Positions 42,371 through 50,991 of a stretch of DNA of 64,000 bases are shown piece after piece. The notes beneath the pieces were generated by a model. The model had not been told where the DNA came from, did no database searches, and saw nothing but the letters and a program-made list of their open reading frames with translations. Source of the stretch: Cerasicoccus sp. TK19100 (lineage in GTDB: Bacteria; Verrucomicrobiota; Verrucomicrobiia; Opitutales; Cerasicoccaceae); assembly GCF_027257155.1 (NCBI RefSeq), contig NZ_JAPWDU010000009.1:95539-159538 (forward strand), given 5' to 3'. The translations under genes were made by a program, and so were the position numbers. Position 1 is the first letter of the stretch, and each line of letters begins with the position of its first letter.

Positions 42371-43848
42371 AATCCCATTACCTCATTCCCATCGCAGCCT
42401 GCCTGTTGGCGGGTGTCGCCCACGCTAAACTCGTCCTCAATCCGCTGATTGGGGACAACGCCGTGCTGCAACGCAACGCGCCTATTCCTGTGTGGGGAGA
42501 GGCCGACCCGAAGGCCGAGGTGAGCGCGGAAATGGCGGGCAAAACCCTGACCGCCAAGGCCGACGCCGACGGCGATTGGCTGATCGAATTTCCCGCCATG
42601 CCCGCTGGCGGACCCTATGAGCTGACTGTGCGTAGCGGCGACGATACGCTGATCGCTTCGCGCTTGCTGGTGGGCGATGTGTGGGTGTGCACCGGCCAGT
42701 CGAACATGTATTGGCCGGTCAATCGCACGACGGGCCACGAGCAGGCGGTTAAGTCGGCCAATAACGATCAACTGCGTCTCTTCACCGTTCAGCGCACGGC
42801 GGCGGACGAGCCTGTCGAGAGCGTGCAGGGCGCGTGGCTACCGGCCAATCCCTATACCGTGGGCGGCTTCTCGGCGGTCGGTTATTATTTTGGCTCGTCG
42901 CTGCAGCCGGAGGCCGGTGTGCCGGTTGGGCTGATCATGTCCACCGTTGGCGGTACGCTGGCGAGTAATTGGACGTCCCGCGAAGTGCTGGAAGCCAACC
43001 CGGCGTCGGTGCCACAGTTTGAGCGCTACGAGCGCGAGCTGGCGCAATACCCCGCCGACCTCGCGGCCTACGAGAAGGCCGTGAAGAAAAACCCCAAGGC
43101 ACAAAAGCCACGCGAGCCGGCCAAGCGTCAACCGAGCGGTTACTACAATGGCATGATTGCGCCGCTATTCCAGTATCCGGTGGCGGGCATTATCTGGTAT
43201 CAGGGCGAATCCGATTCGTGGAATTTCGAAAACTACGACCGCTTCCTGCACGACATGATTGACAACTGGCGCCGCGGCTGGGAGCAGCCAGAGTTGCCGT
43301 TTCTCATCGTTCAACTCGCCGGCTTCGAGGGCAAGAAAGGCGTCGATGAAAACTATCCGGAGATTCGCGAAGTGCAGCGCCGCACGGGTATGGAGCCGAA
43401 CAACGGCTTGGCGCTGGCGATCGACGTTGGCGAGGCGGACGACATTCACCCCGCCAATAAAAAACCCGTTGGCGAGCGCTTGGCCAAGGTCGCGCTGGCC
43501 CAAGTTTACGGGCAGGACGTCGCCTATGCCGGGCCCACACCGCAGCGCGTTTATAAGCAGGGCGCGGATGTCGTCGTGGAGTTCGACTCCGGCGCGGGCA
43601 AGGTGATTGACCGCGATGGCGGCGACTTGCCGGGCTTCGAGCTGGCCGGTGCCGATCAGCAATTTTATCCGGCCACGGCCCGGCTCGATGGCAATACCGT
43701 CATCTTGAGCAGCGCCAAAGTTTCCCAACCGGTGACGGTGCGCTACGCCTGGACTGGCTTTCCCAAGGTCGACCTCTATAATGAAGCCGACTTGCCCGCG
43801 ACCCCATTTAAAGAATCCATCACGACCCGAAATCATGAAACAATGTAA
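42367..43848 (+). CDS. Secreted sialate O-acetylesterase-type esterase (SASA/SGNH)
   Basis: 493 residues from the ATG at 42367, which begins a signal peptide (MKSHYLIPIAACLLAGVAHA). DVWVCTGQSNMYWPV holds the nucleophilic serine block, TVGGTLASNWTSRE the oxyanion region, and IIWYQGESDSWN is block III. These enzymes remove O-acetyl groups from sialic acids or other acetylated carbohydrates. The start overlaps the isomerase stop (ATGA), and the 3' end overlaps the prepilin-like gene by 14 bp. Confidence 0.9.
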   Translation: MKSHYLIPIAACLLAGVAHAKLVLNPLIGDNAVLQRNAPIPVWGEADPKAEVSAEMAGKTLTAKADADGDWLIEFPAMPAGGPYELTVRSGDDTLIASRLLVGDVWVCTGQSNMYWPVNRTTGHEQAVKSANNDQLRLFTVQRTAADEPVESVQGAWLPANPYTVGGFSAVGYYFGSSLQPEAGVPVGLIMSTVGGTLASNWTSREVLEANPASVPQFERYERELAQYPADLAAYEKAVKKNPKAQKPREPAKRQPSGYYNGMIAPLFQYPVAGIIWYQGESDSWNFENYDRFLHDMIDNWRRGWEQPELPFLIVQLAGFEGKKGVDENYPEIREVQRRTGMEPNNGLALAIDVGEADDIHPANKKPVGERLAKVALAQVYGQDVAYAGPTPQRVYKQGADVVVEFDSGAGKVIDRDGGDLPGFELAGADQQFYPATARLDGNTVILSSAKVSQPVTVRYAWTGFPKVDLYNEADLPATPFKESITTRNHETM

Positions 43849-44584
43849 GAAAAACTACCCCGGATTTACCCTGATTGAGCTGCTGACTGTGGTGGCCATT
43901 ATCGGGATCCTCGCGGCCATGCTGATCCCGGCCATCGGTCACGTCCGCGCCAAAGCGCGGGCGGCGCAAGGCGTATCGAACCTGCGCTCGATGGGCGGCT
44001 CGTTCATGGCTTTCGCTAATGACCACAAAGGCTTCTTGCCCCAGCCGACGATTAAAAAGGACGACTGGAACGAGCTGTATCCCGACAACCCTGTCGGCGG
44101 CGACCAGATGTGGACCAAGCAGTTGCGTGACTACTTGCCGCAGCAGAGCAGATCGCTGACCGGACGCGAGCACGAGATCTTCGTGTGCCCGAATGCGGAG
44201 TTTGCCAATGCCGACGGCCAAGTCTATGATCAGGATGATCTTTCCCGCACTTACACCGCGACGGAAACACTCTATGGTTTGAACGCCTCGGGCACGCCGC
44301 AGGCGGACACCGCCCGTGCGCTGGCCACGATCGAGAATCACTCCAGTGCGATGTTGGTGATCGACGCCAAGTCTTACAATGGGGCTTCGGGCAGCCTGTC
44401 ATCCACACTTTGGAAGTATGCGAGCCGCGATCAAGGCAAGTCGGCCAAAAACACCACCTACATCGATTTCCGCCAACCCGGCGACAACGCCAACGTGCTC
44501 TTTGTCGATGGCCACGTGGAGCAAATCAGCGTGGATGAGTTTGCCGATCTCAAAGAGCGAACCTGGACCGGACGTATAAATTAA
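43835..44584 (+). CDS. Prepilin-type N-terminal cleavage/methylation domain protein
   Basis: 249 residues. The type IV prepilin motif GFTLIELLTVVAIIGILAAM is at residues 9-28: short basic leader, G-F cleavage site, E5 of the mature form. The body is a globular domain ending NVLFVDGHVEQIS, the H-x9-DG/FVDGH signature common in Verrucomicrobiota and Planctomycetota pseudopilins. It would be processed by a prepilin peptidase and could be part of a surface or secretion machine. It overlaps the esterase gene by 14 bp. Confidence 0.9.
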   Translation: MKQCKKNYPGFTLIELLTVVAIIGILAAMLIPAIGHVRAKARAAQGVSNLRSMGGSFMAFANDHKGFLPQPTIKKDDWNELYPDNPVGGDQMWTKQLRDYLPQQSRSLTGREHEIFVCPNAEFANADGQVYDQDDLSRTYTATETLYGLNASGTPQADTARALATIENHSSAMLVIDAKSYNGASGSLSSTLWKYASRDQGKSAKNTTYIDFRQPGDNANVLFVDGHVEQISVDEFADLKERTWTGRIN

Positions 44585-44585
44585 A

Positions 44586-45431
44586 ATGAGCGCCACACCC
44601 AACCTTTCGCAATTGAGTAACCTGAGCTGGTGCTTCTCCAGCATGGGGTGCCAGGAGTTGTCACTGGATCAGATTGCGCGGCTGGCCGCCAAGCATGGCC
44701 TTAGCCAAGTGGAGCTGCGGGCCGTCAGCGAGCAGATTAATTTACCCGCCGTCGCGCGCGAAGAGCAGTGGCTCAGCCGCTCGACGAAGGAGCTGCTTGG
44801 CAATGCGGATGTGGCCATCGCTGGTTTTAATTCCTCCGCCAAGCTGGCCCAGCCATTTGAGGAGGCGCAGGTGGAGATCGAAGCGTTTGCCCCGCTCATG
44901 GCTCACTTCGGTGCAACGAGTTTGCGCGTCTTCGACGGCGCGATGGACCTCTCTGAATCCTGGGATCACATCTGGCGTTGGCTGGATCGCTGGGAGCGCC
45001 TGCGCGAAGAGCGCGACTGGTGCTTTAGCCTCGCGTTCGAAACGCACGACTGCCTGCTCCAGGGGGAGGACATCGCCAAACTGTTTAGCCAGGGCCACCA
45101 ACACATCGGTTTGCTCTGGGACTCGCACCACACGTGGAAAAAGGCAGGCATCGACCCGCTGAAGTCCTGGCGCGAAGTGGCCCCCTTTACGACCCACATT
45201 CACGTGAAAGACAGCATCTCCAAGCCGAGCGCGCGCCACCCGTTTAGCTACGTGCTGCCGGGGCAGGGCGAGTTCCCGCTCGGACCGTTACTGGAGCAGT
45301 TGGCGGACGACGGCTTTGGCGGCCCGGTCAGCCTGGAGTGGGAGCGCTTGTGGCACCCCTACATGCCCAGCCTGGATGAGGCCCTCTTCGTGCTGCGCGA
45401 ATACGTCGCCCAGCTCCGCGCAGCGGCGTAG
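44586..45431 (+). CDS. Sugar phosphate isomerase/epimerase (TIM barrel, xylose-isomerase-like)
   Basis: 281 residues. LDQIARLAAKHGLSQVELRA starts the barrel; metal-binding candidates are the glutamate in AFETHDCLLQG, aspartate and histidine in LLWDSHHTW, HIHVKDS and the terminal glutamate in VSLEWERL. Members interconvert ketoses, or epimerise or dehydrate sugar acids. The gene begins 1 bp after the prepilin-like gene, and the operon suggests work on the imported sugar. Confidence 0.82.
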   Translation: MSATPNLSQLSNLSWCFSSMGCQELSLDQIARLAAKHGLSQVELRAVSEQINLPAVAREEQWLSRSTKELLGNADVAIAGFNSSAKLAQPFEEAQVEIEAFAPLMAHFGATSLRVFDGAMDLSESWDHIWRWLDRWERLREERDWCFSLAFETHDCLLQGEDIAKLFSQGHQHIGLLWDSHHTWKKAGIDPLKSWREVAPFTTHIHVKDSISKPSARHPFSYVLPGQGEFPLGPLLEQLADDGFGGPVSLEWERLWHPYMPSLDEALFVLREYVAQLRAAA

Positions 45432-45545
45432 GCGCGGTAGCGCAGTCGTTTTCCTGCGTAGCAAACGACCGGCTATGGTCATGTTTGCGCAAAGATAAAA
45501 CCCGATAGGCTTGCGTGTGGTGCAGGCCTGATTCATCGATGGGGG

Positions 45546-46730
45546 ATGTCGTTGAAAAGCCCTCTCGAAGTCTCCCAGCACCTCAATCTTCCGCAGCCCT
45601 ACGAAGCCGTTGCCGGGCAATGGACGCCCGAGCGCGCCAAGGCCTGGTATGATCGGTTGCCCTGGCTCGCGGGGACGAATTACTACCCCGCCACCGCGAT
45701 CAACCAACTCGAGATGTGGCAACGTGATATGTGGGACCCCGCGCGCATCAAGCTGGAGATGCAGTGGTCGCAGGAGCTGGGCTTCAACACGCACCGCGTC
45801 TATCTGCATGACCTGGTTTGGGAAGCGGACGCCGATGGGCTCTACGCGCGCATGGACGAATTTCTCGACATCTGCGCGGCGCATGGCGTGCGGCCGTTCT
45901 TCGTGTTCTTCGACGACTGCCACTCGCCGTTTCCCAAGCTCGGTGAGCAGCCCTTGCCCGTGCCGGCTTATCACAACTCCGGCTGGGTGACGTCGCCCGC
46001 GCGCGCGGACGCCTTAGCCTTCGCTGCGGGGCAGGCGAGCGAGGCCGTCGTTAACCGCTTGAAAGGCTACGTCCAACAAACCTTGCAGCGCTTCGCCCAC
46101 GATGACCGCGTCCTGATGTGGGAGCTCTATAATGAGCCTGGCCGCGGCGCGGGCACGGTGGAAGACGCCAATGCCGGCAACCTCGAAGCGCACGACTTTG
46201 CCGACGCCTCCGCGCCGCTCGTGCACGAGTCCTGGGTATGGGCTCGTGAGGTCAACCCGAGCCAGCCGATCTGCTCGAATTCCGAGGGCTGCGTGGGCGA
46301 CATCAATTGGTCCATTAGCGTCATCAACTCCGACGTGCACTCGATCCACCACTACGGCAACCGCGACAAAGTCAGCGAGCTGCTGGATCAGTTCGAGCAG
46401 TTTGATCGCCCGCTGTTCATGACGGAATACCTCGCGCGCAAAACCAACTCCACCTTCGAAGAGGTGATGCCCTTGCTCAAAGAGCGCCGCGTCGCCGCGA
46501 TCAACTGGGGCTTCGTTGCGGGCAAGAGTGGCACCATCTGGCCGTGGAACAGCCGCGAACGCGACGGCGCCTACCGCACCGCGACCTCCCTCCGCGCCAA
46601 GGGCGATGTTGTCGAAAAAGTGGAAGACCTCCCCGAGCCCGACCTGTGGTTTCACGACATCCTCCGCTACGACGGCACCCCTTACCGCGAAGAAGAAACC
46701 GCCTGCATCCGCTCGCTGACCAAAGGGTAG
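45546..46730 (+). CDS. Cellulase-fold glycoside hydrolase (GH5-like)
   Basis: 394 residues without a signal peptide. An (alpha/beta)8 clan GH-A pattern is clear: WLAGTNYYPATAINQLEMW at the start, LYNEPGRG with acid/base E197 and MTEYLARKTNST with nucleophile E294, about 97 residues apart as usual for the clan. A GGGGG sequence lies directly before the ATG. It would act on cytoplasmic or imported oligosaccharides; substrate unknown. It lies 114 bp after the isomerase gene and is probably in the same operon. Confidence 0.85.
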   Translation: MSLKSPLEVSQHLNLPQPYEAVAGQWTPERAKAWYDRLPWLAGTNYYPATAINQLEMWQRDMWDPARIKLEMQWSQELGFNTHRVYLHDLVWEADADGLYARMDEFLDICAAHGVRPFFVFFDDCHSPFPKLGEQPLPVPAYHNSGWVTSPARADALAFAAGQASEAVVNRLKGYVQQTLQRFAHDDRVLMWELYNEPGRGAGTVEDANAGNLEAHDFADASAPLVHESWVWAREVNPSQPICSNSEGCVGDINWSISVINSDVHSIHHYGNRDKVSELLDQFEQFDRPLFMTEYLARKTNSTFEEVMPLLKERRVAAINWGFVAGKSGTIWPWNSRERDGAYRTATSLRAKGDVVEKVEDLPEPDLWFHDILRYDGTPYREEETACIRSLTKG

Positions 46731-46766
46731 AGCACCTAAGTCGCTTGTCACTTGCGGCATGGTCGG

Positions 46767-46956
46767 CTGGAGGGCGGTGCTTCGTCACCGCCGTTCCGCC
46801 GAAATGGTGCGCTGCCTCATTGGAGGGCGGTGCGTCGTCATCGCCGTTCCGCTGCAAAGGTGCGCTGCCTCTTCACCTCCGTTCATCCTAATACTGCGTT
46901 GCCAAACCTCCCCATCATACCTCGAGGCAACGTACGGCGGTGACGAAGCACCGTCC
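46767..46956. repeat. REPIN-like element, family 4, copy 1 (three REP units)
   Basis: Two direct REP units (46769-46792 and 46822-46844) and one inverted unit (46936-46956). Each opens with GGAG and has the palindrome GGCGGTG-CTTCGT-CACCGCC (degenerate in unit 2). The family recurs at 48157-48243 and 51796-51949. This element fills the start of a 599-bp gene-free stretch; there is no credible gene in 46731-47329. Confidence 0.75.
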
Positions 46957-47045
46957 TTGATCCACCGGACCCCTGATCGGGCATCGAAAAAAGTTAACTT
47001 TTTTTCGCGATCCTCTCTTAGCGCACCTGAAAACGCCTGATTTCG

Positions 47046-47188
47046 ATGCTGCTTAGCAGCATTGAATGTTATTCAGCAGCATTGGGTAGCACTGAGCAGC
47101 ATCCGTATGCCTCATTCTGCACGATTTTGGGCGAAAAGCAGGCCAACCGAAGCAATGGAGCAAACTGAAGCAACCGAAGCAATGGAGC
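47046..47188. repeat. Short AGCAGCATT and CCGAAGCAATGGAGC repeats
   Basis: ATGCTGC-TTA-GCAGCAT (47046-47062) is a perfect hairpin, followed by several AGCAGCAT/AGCACTGAGCAG variants to about 47104. A 16-bp direct repeat (ACCGAAGCAATGGAGC) occurs at 47146-47161 and 47173-47188. Together these make up most of the leader region of the HU-domain gene at 47330. Confidence 0.5.
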
Positions 47189-47329
47189 CATTTACGGTTT
47201 TCACGCGCCTTGATAATATGAGCACGTCACTCGGGCGAAGGCGCCCGCCCAAGCGACACCAACTCAAATCACAACATAAAGTAACCCTCGAACCTTCACA
47301 CGTTCGAACCTCCCAACCTAATCAAAAAC

Positions 47330-48055
47330 ATGAACACCAACACGCTTAAATACACCCTCAGCCCGAATCCGCTCACCGGCGATAGCTTCCGCGCGATCAT
47401 GACGCCCGCCCGCGCCGTGGACATTGAGGGCATCATCAAACAAATGAAAATCCTCGGCTCCACCGTGACCGAGGCCGACATCCGCGCCGTCGTCACCGAG
47501 CTGCTCCGCGTCGTCGAGATCCAGCTCCTCGGCGGGCGCAGCGTCAACCTCGGCGGCATTGTCCGCCTGTGGTTTGGCATTCGCGGCGAGTTCGCCGACG
47601 AGCACGACTACTACGATGAGAGCCGCCACGAGCTCTACCTCCACGCCAACGCCGGGCTGGCCTTCCGCAAACGCATCCAAAACAAGATCGTCACGCAAAA
47701 GGTGGAAACCGTCGACCGCGTGCCGAAGCTCTACCGCGTGATCGACAAGGGCTCCGGCCAGGAGAGCGCCACCATCACGCCGGCCCGCAACGCCATCATC
47801 AAGGGCAAGCGCCTGAAGTTCAATGAGGACCAGCCCGACGAAGGCGTGTTCTTCATCAACCTGGCCGACCGCTCGGAAACCCGCGCCACGGAGATCACCC
47901 GCAACGACCCGCAGGAGCTCACGTTCCTCGTGCCGCCCGAGCTCCCCGCCGGGGCCGACTTCCAACTGGTCGTCCGCACCCGCGAACTCGGCACCAACGG
48001 ACTCCGCTCCGGCGTGCTCGATGCGACCCTCAGCAGCGAAGCCCTCGCCGCCTAA
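47330..48055 (+). CDS. HU-like DNA-binding domain protein with C-terminal DUF4469-like domain
   Basis: 241 residues. The first 125 residues resemble the HU/IHF-like DNA-binding fold found in Bacteroidota and Verrucomicrobiota (IKQMKILGSTVTEADIRAVV, GGRSVNLGGIVRLWFGIRG). Residues about 140-235 form an Ig-like beta domain (ATITPARNAIIKGKRLKF, PQELTFLVPPELPAGADFQL), as in DUF4469. No catalytic motif. It may shape or mark DNA. It has its own terminator and lies in the repeat-rich accessory region. Confidence 0.8.
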   Translation: MNTNTLKYTLSPNPLTGDSFRAIMTPARAVDIEGIIKQMKILGSTVTEADIRAVVTELLRVVEIQLLGGRSVNLGGIVRLWFGIRGEFADEHDYYDESRHELYLHANAGLAFRKRIQNKIVTQKVETVDRVPKLYRVIDKGSGQESATITPARNAIIKGKRLKFNEDQPDEGVFFINLADRSETRATEITRNDPQELTFLVPPELPAGADFQLVVRTRELGTNGLRSGVLDATLSSEALAA

Positions 48056-48112
48056 ACCGCAAAGCGCACCCACGGCCAGTCACGGACACCCCCCGCGAAC
48101 CCGGCCATCACC

Positions 48113-48149
48113 AACGCTCCCGCCTTTCACCGGCGGGGGCGTTTTTTTT
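48113..48149 (+). terminator. Intrinsic terminator after the HU-domain gene
   Basis: An 11-bp stem with one G-T wobble, ACGCTCCCGCC with GGCGGGGGCGT, around a six-base loop (TTTCAC plus C) is followed by a run of eight T. Confidence 0.88.
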
Positions 48150-48156
48150 ACGTTAA

Positions 48157-48243
48157 CTGGAGGGCGATGCTCTGTCATCGCCGCAGTTGCCTCGTCGCGT
48201 TCACCATCAATACGTGCGGCGGTGACAAAGTACCGCCCTCCAG
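48157..48243. repeat. REPIN-like element, family 4, copy 2
   Basis: Inverted arms CTGGAGGGCGATGC... (48157-48182) and ...GTACCGCCCTCCAG (48218-48243), each with an internal palindrome, are separated by 35 bp. It lies directly downstream of the terminator of the HU-domain gene and is a divergent copy of the element at 51796-51949. Confidence 0.75.
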
Positions 48244-48320
48244 CCCAGCCAACCGCAATCGAAGGACAAAACCCCGCTTCTACGTCCCGCCCCCCATCGC
48301 CGAATCCCCATCGCTTTCGA

Positions 48321-48478
48321 AAAAGCATTAGGATCGTTTTCAACAACACACTACCATCTGTTGCCTCAACACATCGGGATGTGTTGTGTCATCACATTAG
48401 GTTATGTTGGTCCAACACATGAGGCTGTGTTGTTGAAACACATACGGATGGGTTGCCAAAATACCCATAGATCGTTTT
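48321..48478. repeat. Seven-unit tandem array of 20-bp palindromes, exact 23-bp period
   Basis: Units start at 48321, 48344, 48367, 48390, 48413, 48436 and 48459. Each is 20 bp plus a 3-bp variable spacer (CAA, CCT, TGT, GTC, TTG, CCA). The five inner units follow CAACACATNNGGNTGTGTTG; the best is 48367-48386 (CAACACATC-GG-GATGTGTTG). The two outer units share the ending GATCGTTTT (AAAAGCATTAGGATCGTTTT and AAATACCCATAGATCGTTTT). The last unit abuts the start of the 92-residue gene. Cannot be assigned to a known repeat class. Confidence 0.85.
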
Positions 48479-48479
48479 G

Positions 48480-48755
48480 ATGAAATGTATGAGCGCTGAA
48501 TGGCAATTAATCGCCGCAAAGAATAACCCAATCAAATGGACCGGGGATCTCGACGATGACTGCACCGCCCGTTGGGCTGGCCTCATCCTCAGAGCCGAAG
48601 CAATGGATGACGATGTCTGGTGGTGGGCTGTTACTGACGAAGAGCAAAATCTGGAAATCGATTCGTCGAATAGAAAAAGCGTCATTACCCAAAACGGAAA
48701 ATCCGCGAGACTTCAGGCAGAAGCAGCCGCCAAACAAAATCTGCTGGGTGAGTAG
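48480..48755 (+). CDS. Small hypothetical protein
   Basis: 91 residues from the ATG at 48480; 48489 is an alternative (MSAEWQLIAAKNN). Conserved-looking tryptophan- and aspartate-rich stretch: IKWTGDLDDDCTARWAGLIL, MDDDVWWWAV, then SSNRKSVITQNGKSARLQAE. I have an impression of similar short proteins in many bacteria but no function. There is no signal peptide. Its start is immediately downstream of the palindromic array, which might control it. Confidence 0.6.
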   Translation: MKCMSAEWQLIAAKNNPIKWTGDLDDDCTARWAGLILRAEAMDDDVWWWAVTDEEQNLEIDSSNRKSVITQNGKSARLQAEAAAKQNLLGE

Positions 48756-48796
48756 GTTATTTGTAGCTATAAACCAGAGGGCTCAACAGGCAAACA

Positions 48797-50848
48797 TCAT
48801 GTCGTAGGCAAGCCTAACCTATCGAAAAACGCTCTATTTCTTTCTTTTGCAGATAAAACAAGCTTATCAAATGAGATGACTTCAACGTATGCATTGTAAG
48901 TCTTATTGTAATGAAAGTAACCCATGCCGTCATGAGTTCTAGTCATATCCAAGATCTCGCATCTATTAATGACGCTTGGGGTCAAATCACACAACACGTA
49001 GCAAAAGCCTGGTAAGTTCTCGGCATTGGATAAGGGTCTCCCATCTTTTGTTGTAACTTTTCCTTCCCGTGCTCGCTTTAGATAGCCAAGGCACTGCTCA
49101 ATTGGGTCTTTATCTTCACCAGGCTTCGCATCATTACGCATCGGCCGTTTAATCTCAATCACTGTTAAAGAACTAAATGGTGCAGAATCAGTCTCCGAAG
49201 TTAAAAAGGGATTATCATTGATATTCAATGCCATTAAATCTGGTTCCTTTTTACTGCTTGATCCAGTTATTGGAATTTTTTGGAGAGTCTTGTCAGAACC
49301 TAGATACTCATGAAATGCCAATCTTTCGTCAAAGAGCCAAAGGTTACAGCTCGCTGGAAGAGCTTCGTCCGTGTCCTTACGCATTGGCATAATAAGATTA
49401 TGGATTAAATCTTCTCTTTCATAGGTCCCATCAACCTTTCTTTTTATTGCTTCACTAAACAGGTCCAAGATGACCTTCCGATGAGACACATAGTCAGCTA
49501 AATCAGAGGTTTTTAGATCAGTAGCTTTAGCAAGATACTCTCTTAAGCGATTAGAATAATCAGCCTCAGCCTCACCAAGCATTGGACTCATAATATCGTG
49601 TCCCTCCTCCAAAAGCTCGCTTTCCATCTCAGATAAGAATTTATGCAAAGCAATGTCCAAGTCCTTATCCGATATCTCAGGGTCAACGGCCAATTTGGAC
49701 TCAGGAATTCTCTTAAGAATCGGCCTGTAGCGTGGAGCACGTTTCGAAACGAAATGATTAATTCGCTCTTTCGATTTCATTATGTTGGAATCTAAAAAAC
49801 CAGAAAGTTGAGACTGAGCTTTTTCAATAACTTTTGAGCGAATATCGCTCATGCTGATTTCGATTCCCTGAAGCAACCCTTCATACTCCTCTTCTATATC
49901 AAAGCCGGTTCTTTCAGCTCTGACATTCTGGTCTAGGAATTCCGAAGTCACATAGCATACATACGTAAATTCGCCATCTTCATCATTTAGTTTACCAAAT
50001 AATCCAGCAATTTTCCCATTGAGCTTCTCTTCCTTCACCAGCCTACTTCCGGCACAATATGCTATTGAGTGATTAAGGTGATTTGTCGACCGTATCCTGA
50101 CATGATTGAACACAAAATCGACCTCATTAATCTTAGCCTGCTCCGCTATGGCAGAGTTTTTAATATGCTCGTGGTAGACACTATCTAGATTAATACTTTC
50201 ACCTTCGTCCCATACATGAATTTCCGGACAGCCTCCAGATCGAATAAAATACCAAAGACAGTGTTCAAAAATCTGGGTGGCAATTGAACTGAGAGTCTTA
50301 CGAGATGCTTGCTGATATTTTTTCTTAAACCCAAGGAGAGCCACTTGGGTTTCTCTTATTTCCGTATCATTTGCCTGTAATTCACCTTCGCCACGAATAT
50401 CAGTCTTAGCAGAAAATGTAAATTTACGCTTATGCAACGCACCACCGCCATTTTGGTATACACTGTCTATTTTAACTTCTTCAAAAGCTTTCAGCCAAAG
50501 CAACCGGCCAACCCCTCGACATCCTTTATCTGCCTTGTGATCGCTATCAAGAGTCATAAACGACTCCATATTTTCTTGATTAAAACCAATTCCATTATCC
50601 TTAACTATAAAACCTCTAATGCTTGGAATGGCATCGCGACCAGGCCTTTTGGCATGCTCCTCAAACAGATCGGGCTCTAACTGATTGCGAATAATTTCGA
50701 CATCAATCCTACCTTGATCCATAGTTACTTCAGTTTCTTCAATAGCATGAATTGAATTAACCACCGCTTCAAAGAGAGGTAGCAATCCCTCATGATAGGG
50801 TAATGATGTATTTCGGAGTCGGCCAGGAAGATTGGTTTTTACACTCAT
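48797..50848 (-). CDS. GHKL-type ATPase fused to PD-(D/E)XK-like nuclease
   Basis: 683 residues from the ATG at 50848; a TTG four codons upstream (50860) is possible. The N-terminal GHKL ATPase fold has EAVVNSIHAIEE (N box, about 25-36), KDNGIGF (G1) and DKGCRGVGRLLWLKAFEEV (G2). The middle resembles the transducer part of MORC/MutL-type proteins. Residues about 530-570 show D537 (EPDLMAL) and E565-x-K567 (VIEIKRP), the pattern of a restriction-type nuclease. The gene is markedly AT-rich next to GC-rich neighbours, typical of acquired defence genes. Function inferred only. Confidence 0.75.
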   Translation of the reverse strand: MSVKTNLPGRLRNTSLPYHEGLLPLFEAVVNSIHAIEETEVTMDQGRIDVEIIRNQLEPDLFEEHAKRPGRDAIPSIRGFIVKDNGIGFNQENMESFMTLDSDHKADKGCRGVGRLLWLKAFEEVKIDSVYQNGGGALHKRKFTFSAKTDIRGEGELQANDTEIRETQVALLGFKKKYQQASRKTLSSIATQIFEHCLWYFIRSGGCPEIHVWDEGESINLDSVYHEHIKNSAIAEQAKINEVDFVFNHVRIRSTNHLNHSIAYCAGSRLVKEEKLNGKIAGLFGKLNDEDGEFTYVCYVTSEFLDQNVRAERTGFDIEEEYEGLLQGIEISMSDIRSKVIEKAQSQLSGFLDSNIMKSKERINHFVSKRAPRYRPILKRIPESKLAVDPEISDKDLDIALHKFLSEMESELLEEGHDIMSPMLGEAEADYSNRLREYLAKATDLKTSDLADYVSHRKVILDLFSEAIKRKVDGTYEREDLIHNLIMPMRKDTDEALPASCNLWLFDERLAFHEYLGSDKTLQKIPITGSSSKKEPDLMALNINDNPFLTSETDSAPFSSLTVIEIKRPMRNDAKPGEDKDPIEQCLGYLKRAREGKVTTKDGRPLSNAENLPGFCYVLCDLTPSVINRCEILDMTRTHDGMGYFHYNKTYNAYVEVISFDKLVLSAKERNRAFFDRLGLPTT

Positions 50849-50991
50849 CTCCCGATACAATCATTAGATGTTTAAAAAAATTGCAACTAAATTACATAGG
50901 AGCAATAACCTATGCCAAATTTAAGCAGATGGCAGACTTACCGACCCAAATAATCCCGAATGCCGCAAGGGCTAATTTTTAGAATTACCTA

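Noticed and set aside
46544..46943. Arg/Pro-rich open frames over the REPIN region
   Set aside because: They are translations of repeat units and antisense or out-of-frame GC-rich sequence.
48321..48478. CRISPR array
   Set aside because: The regular period suggested CRISPR, but spacers are only 3 bp and there are no cas genes.
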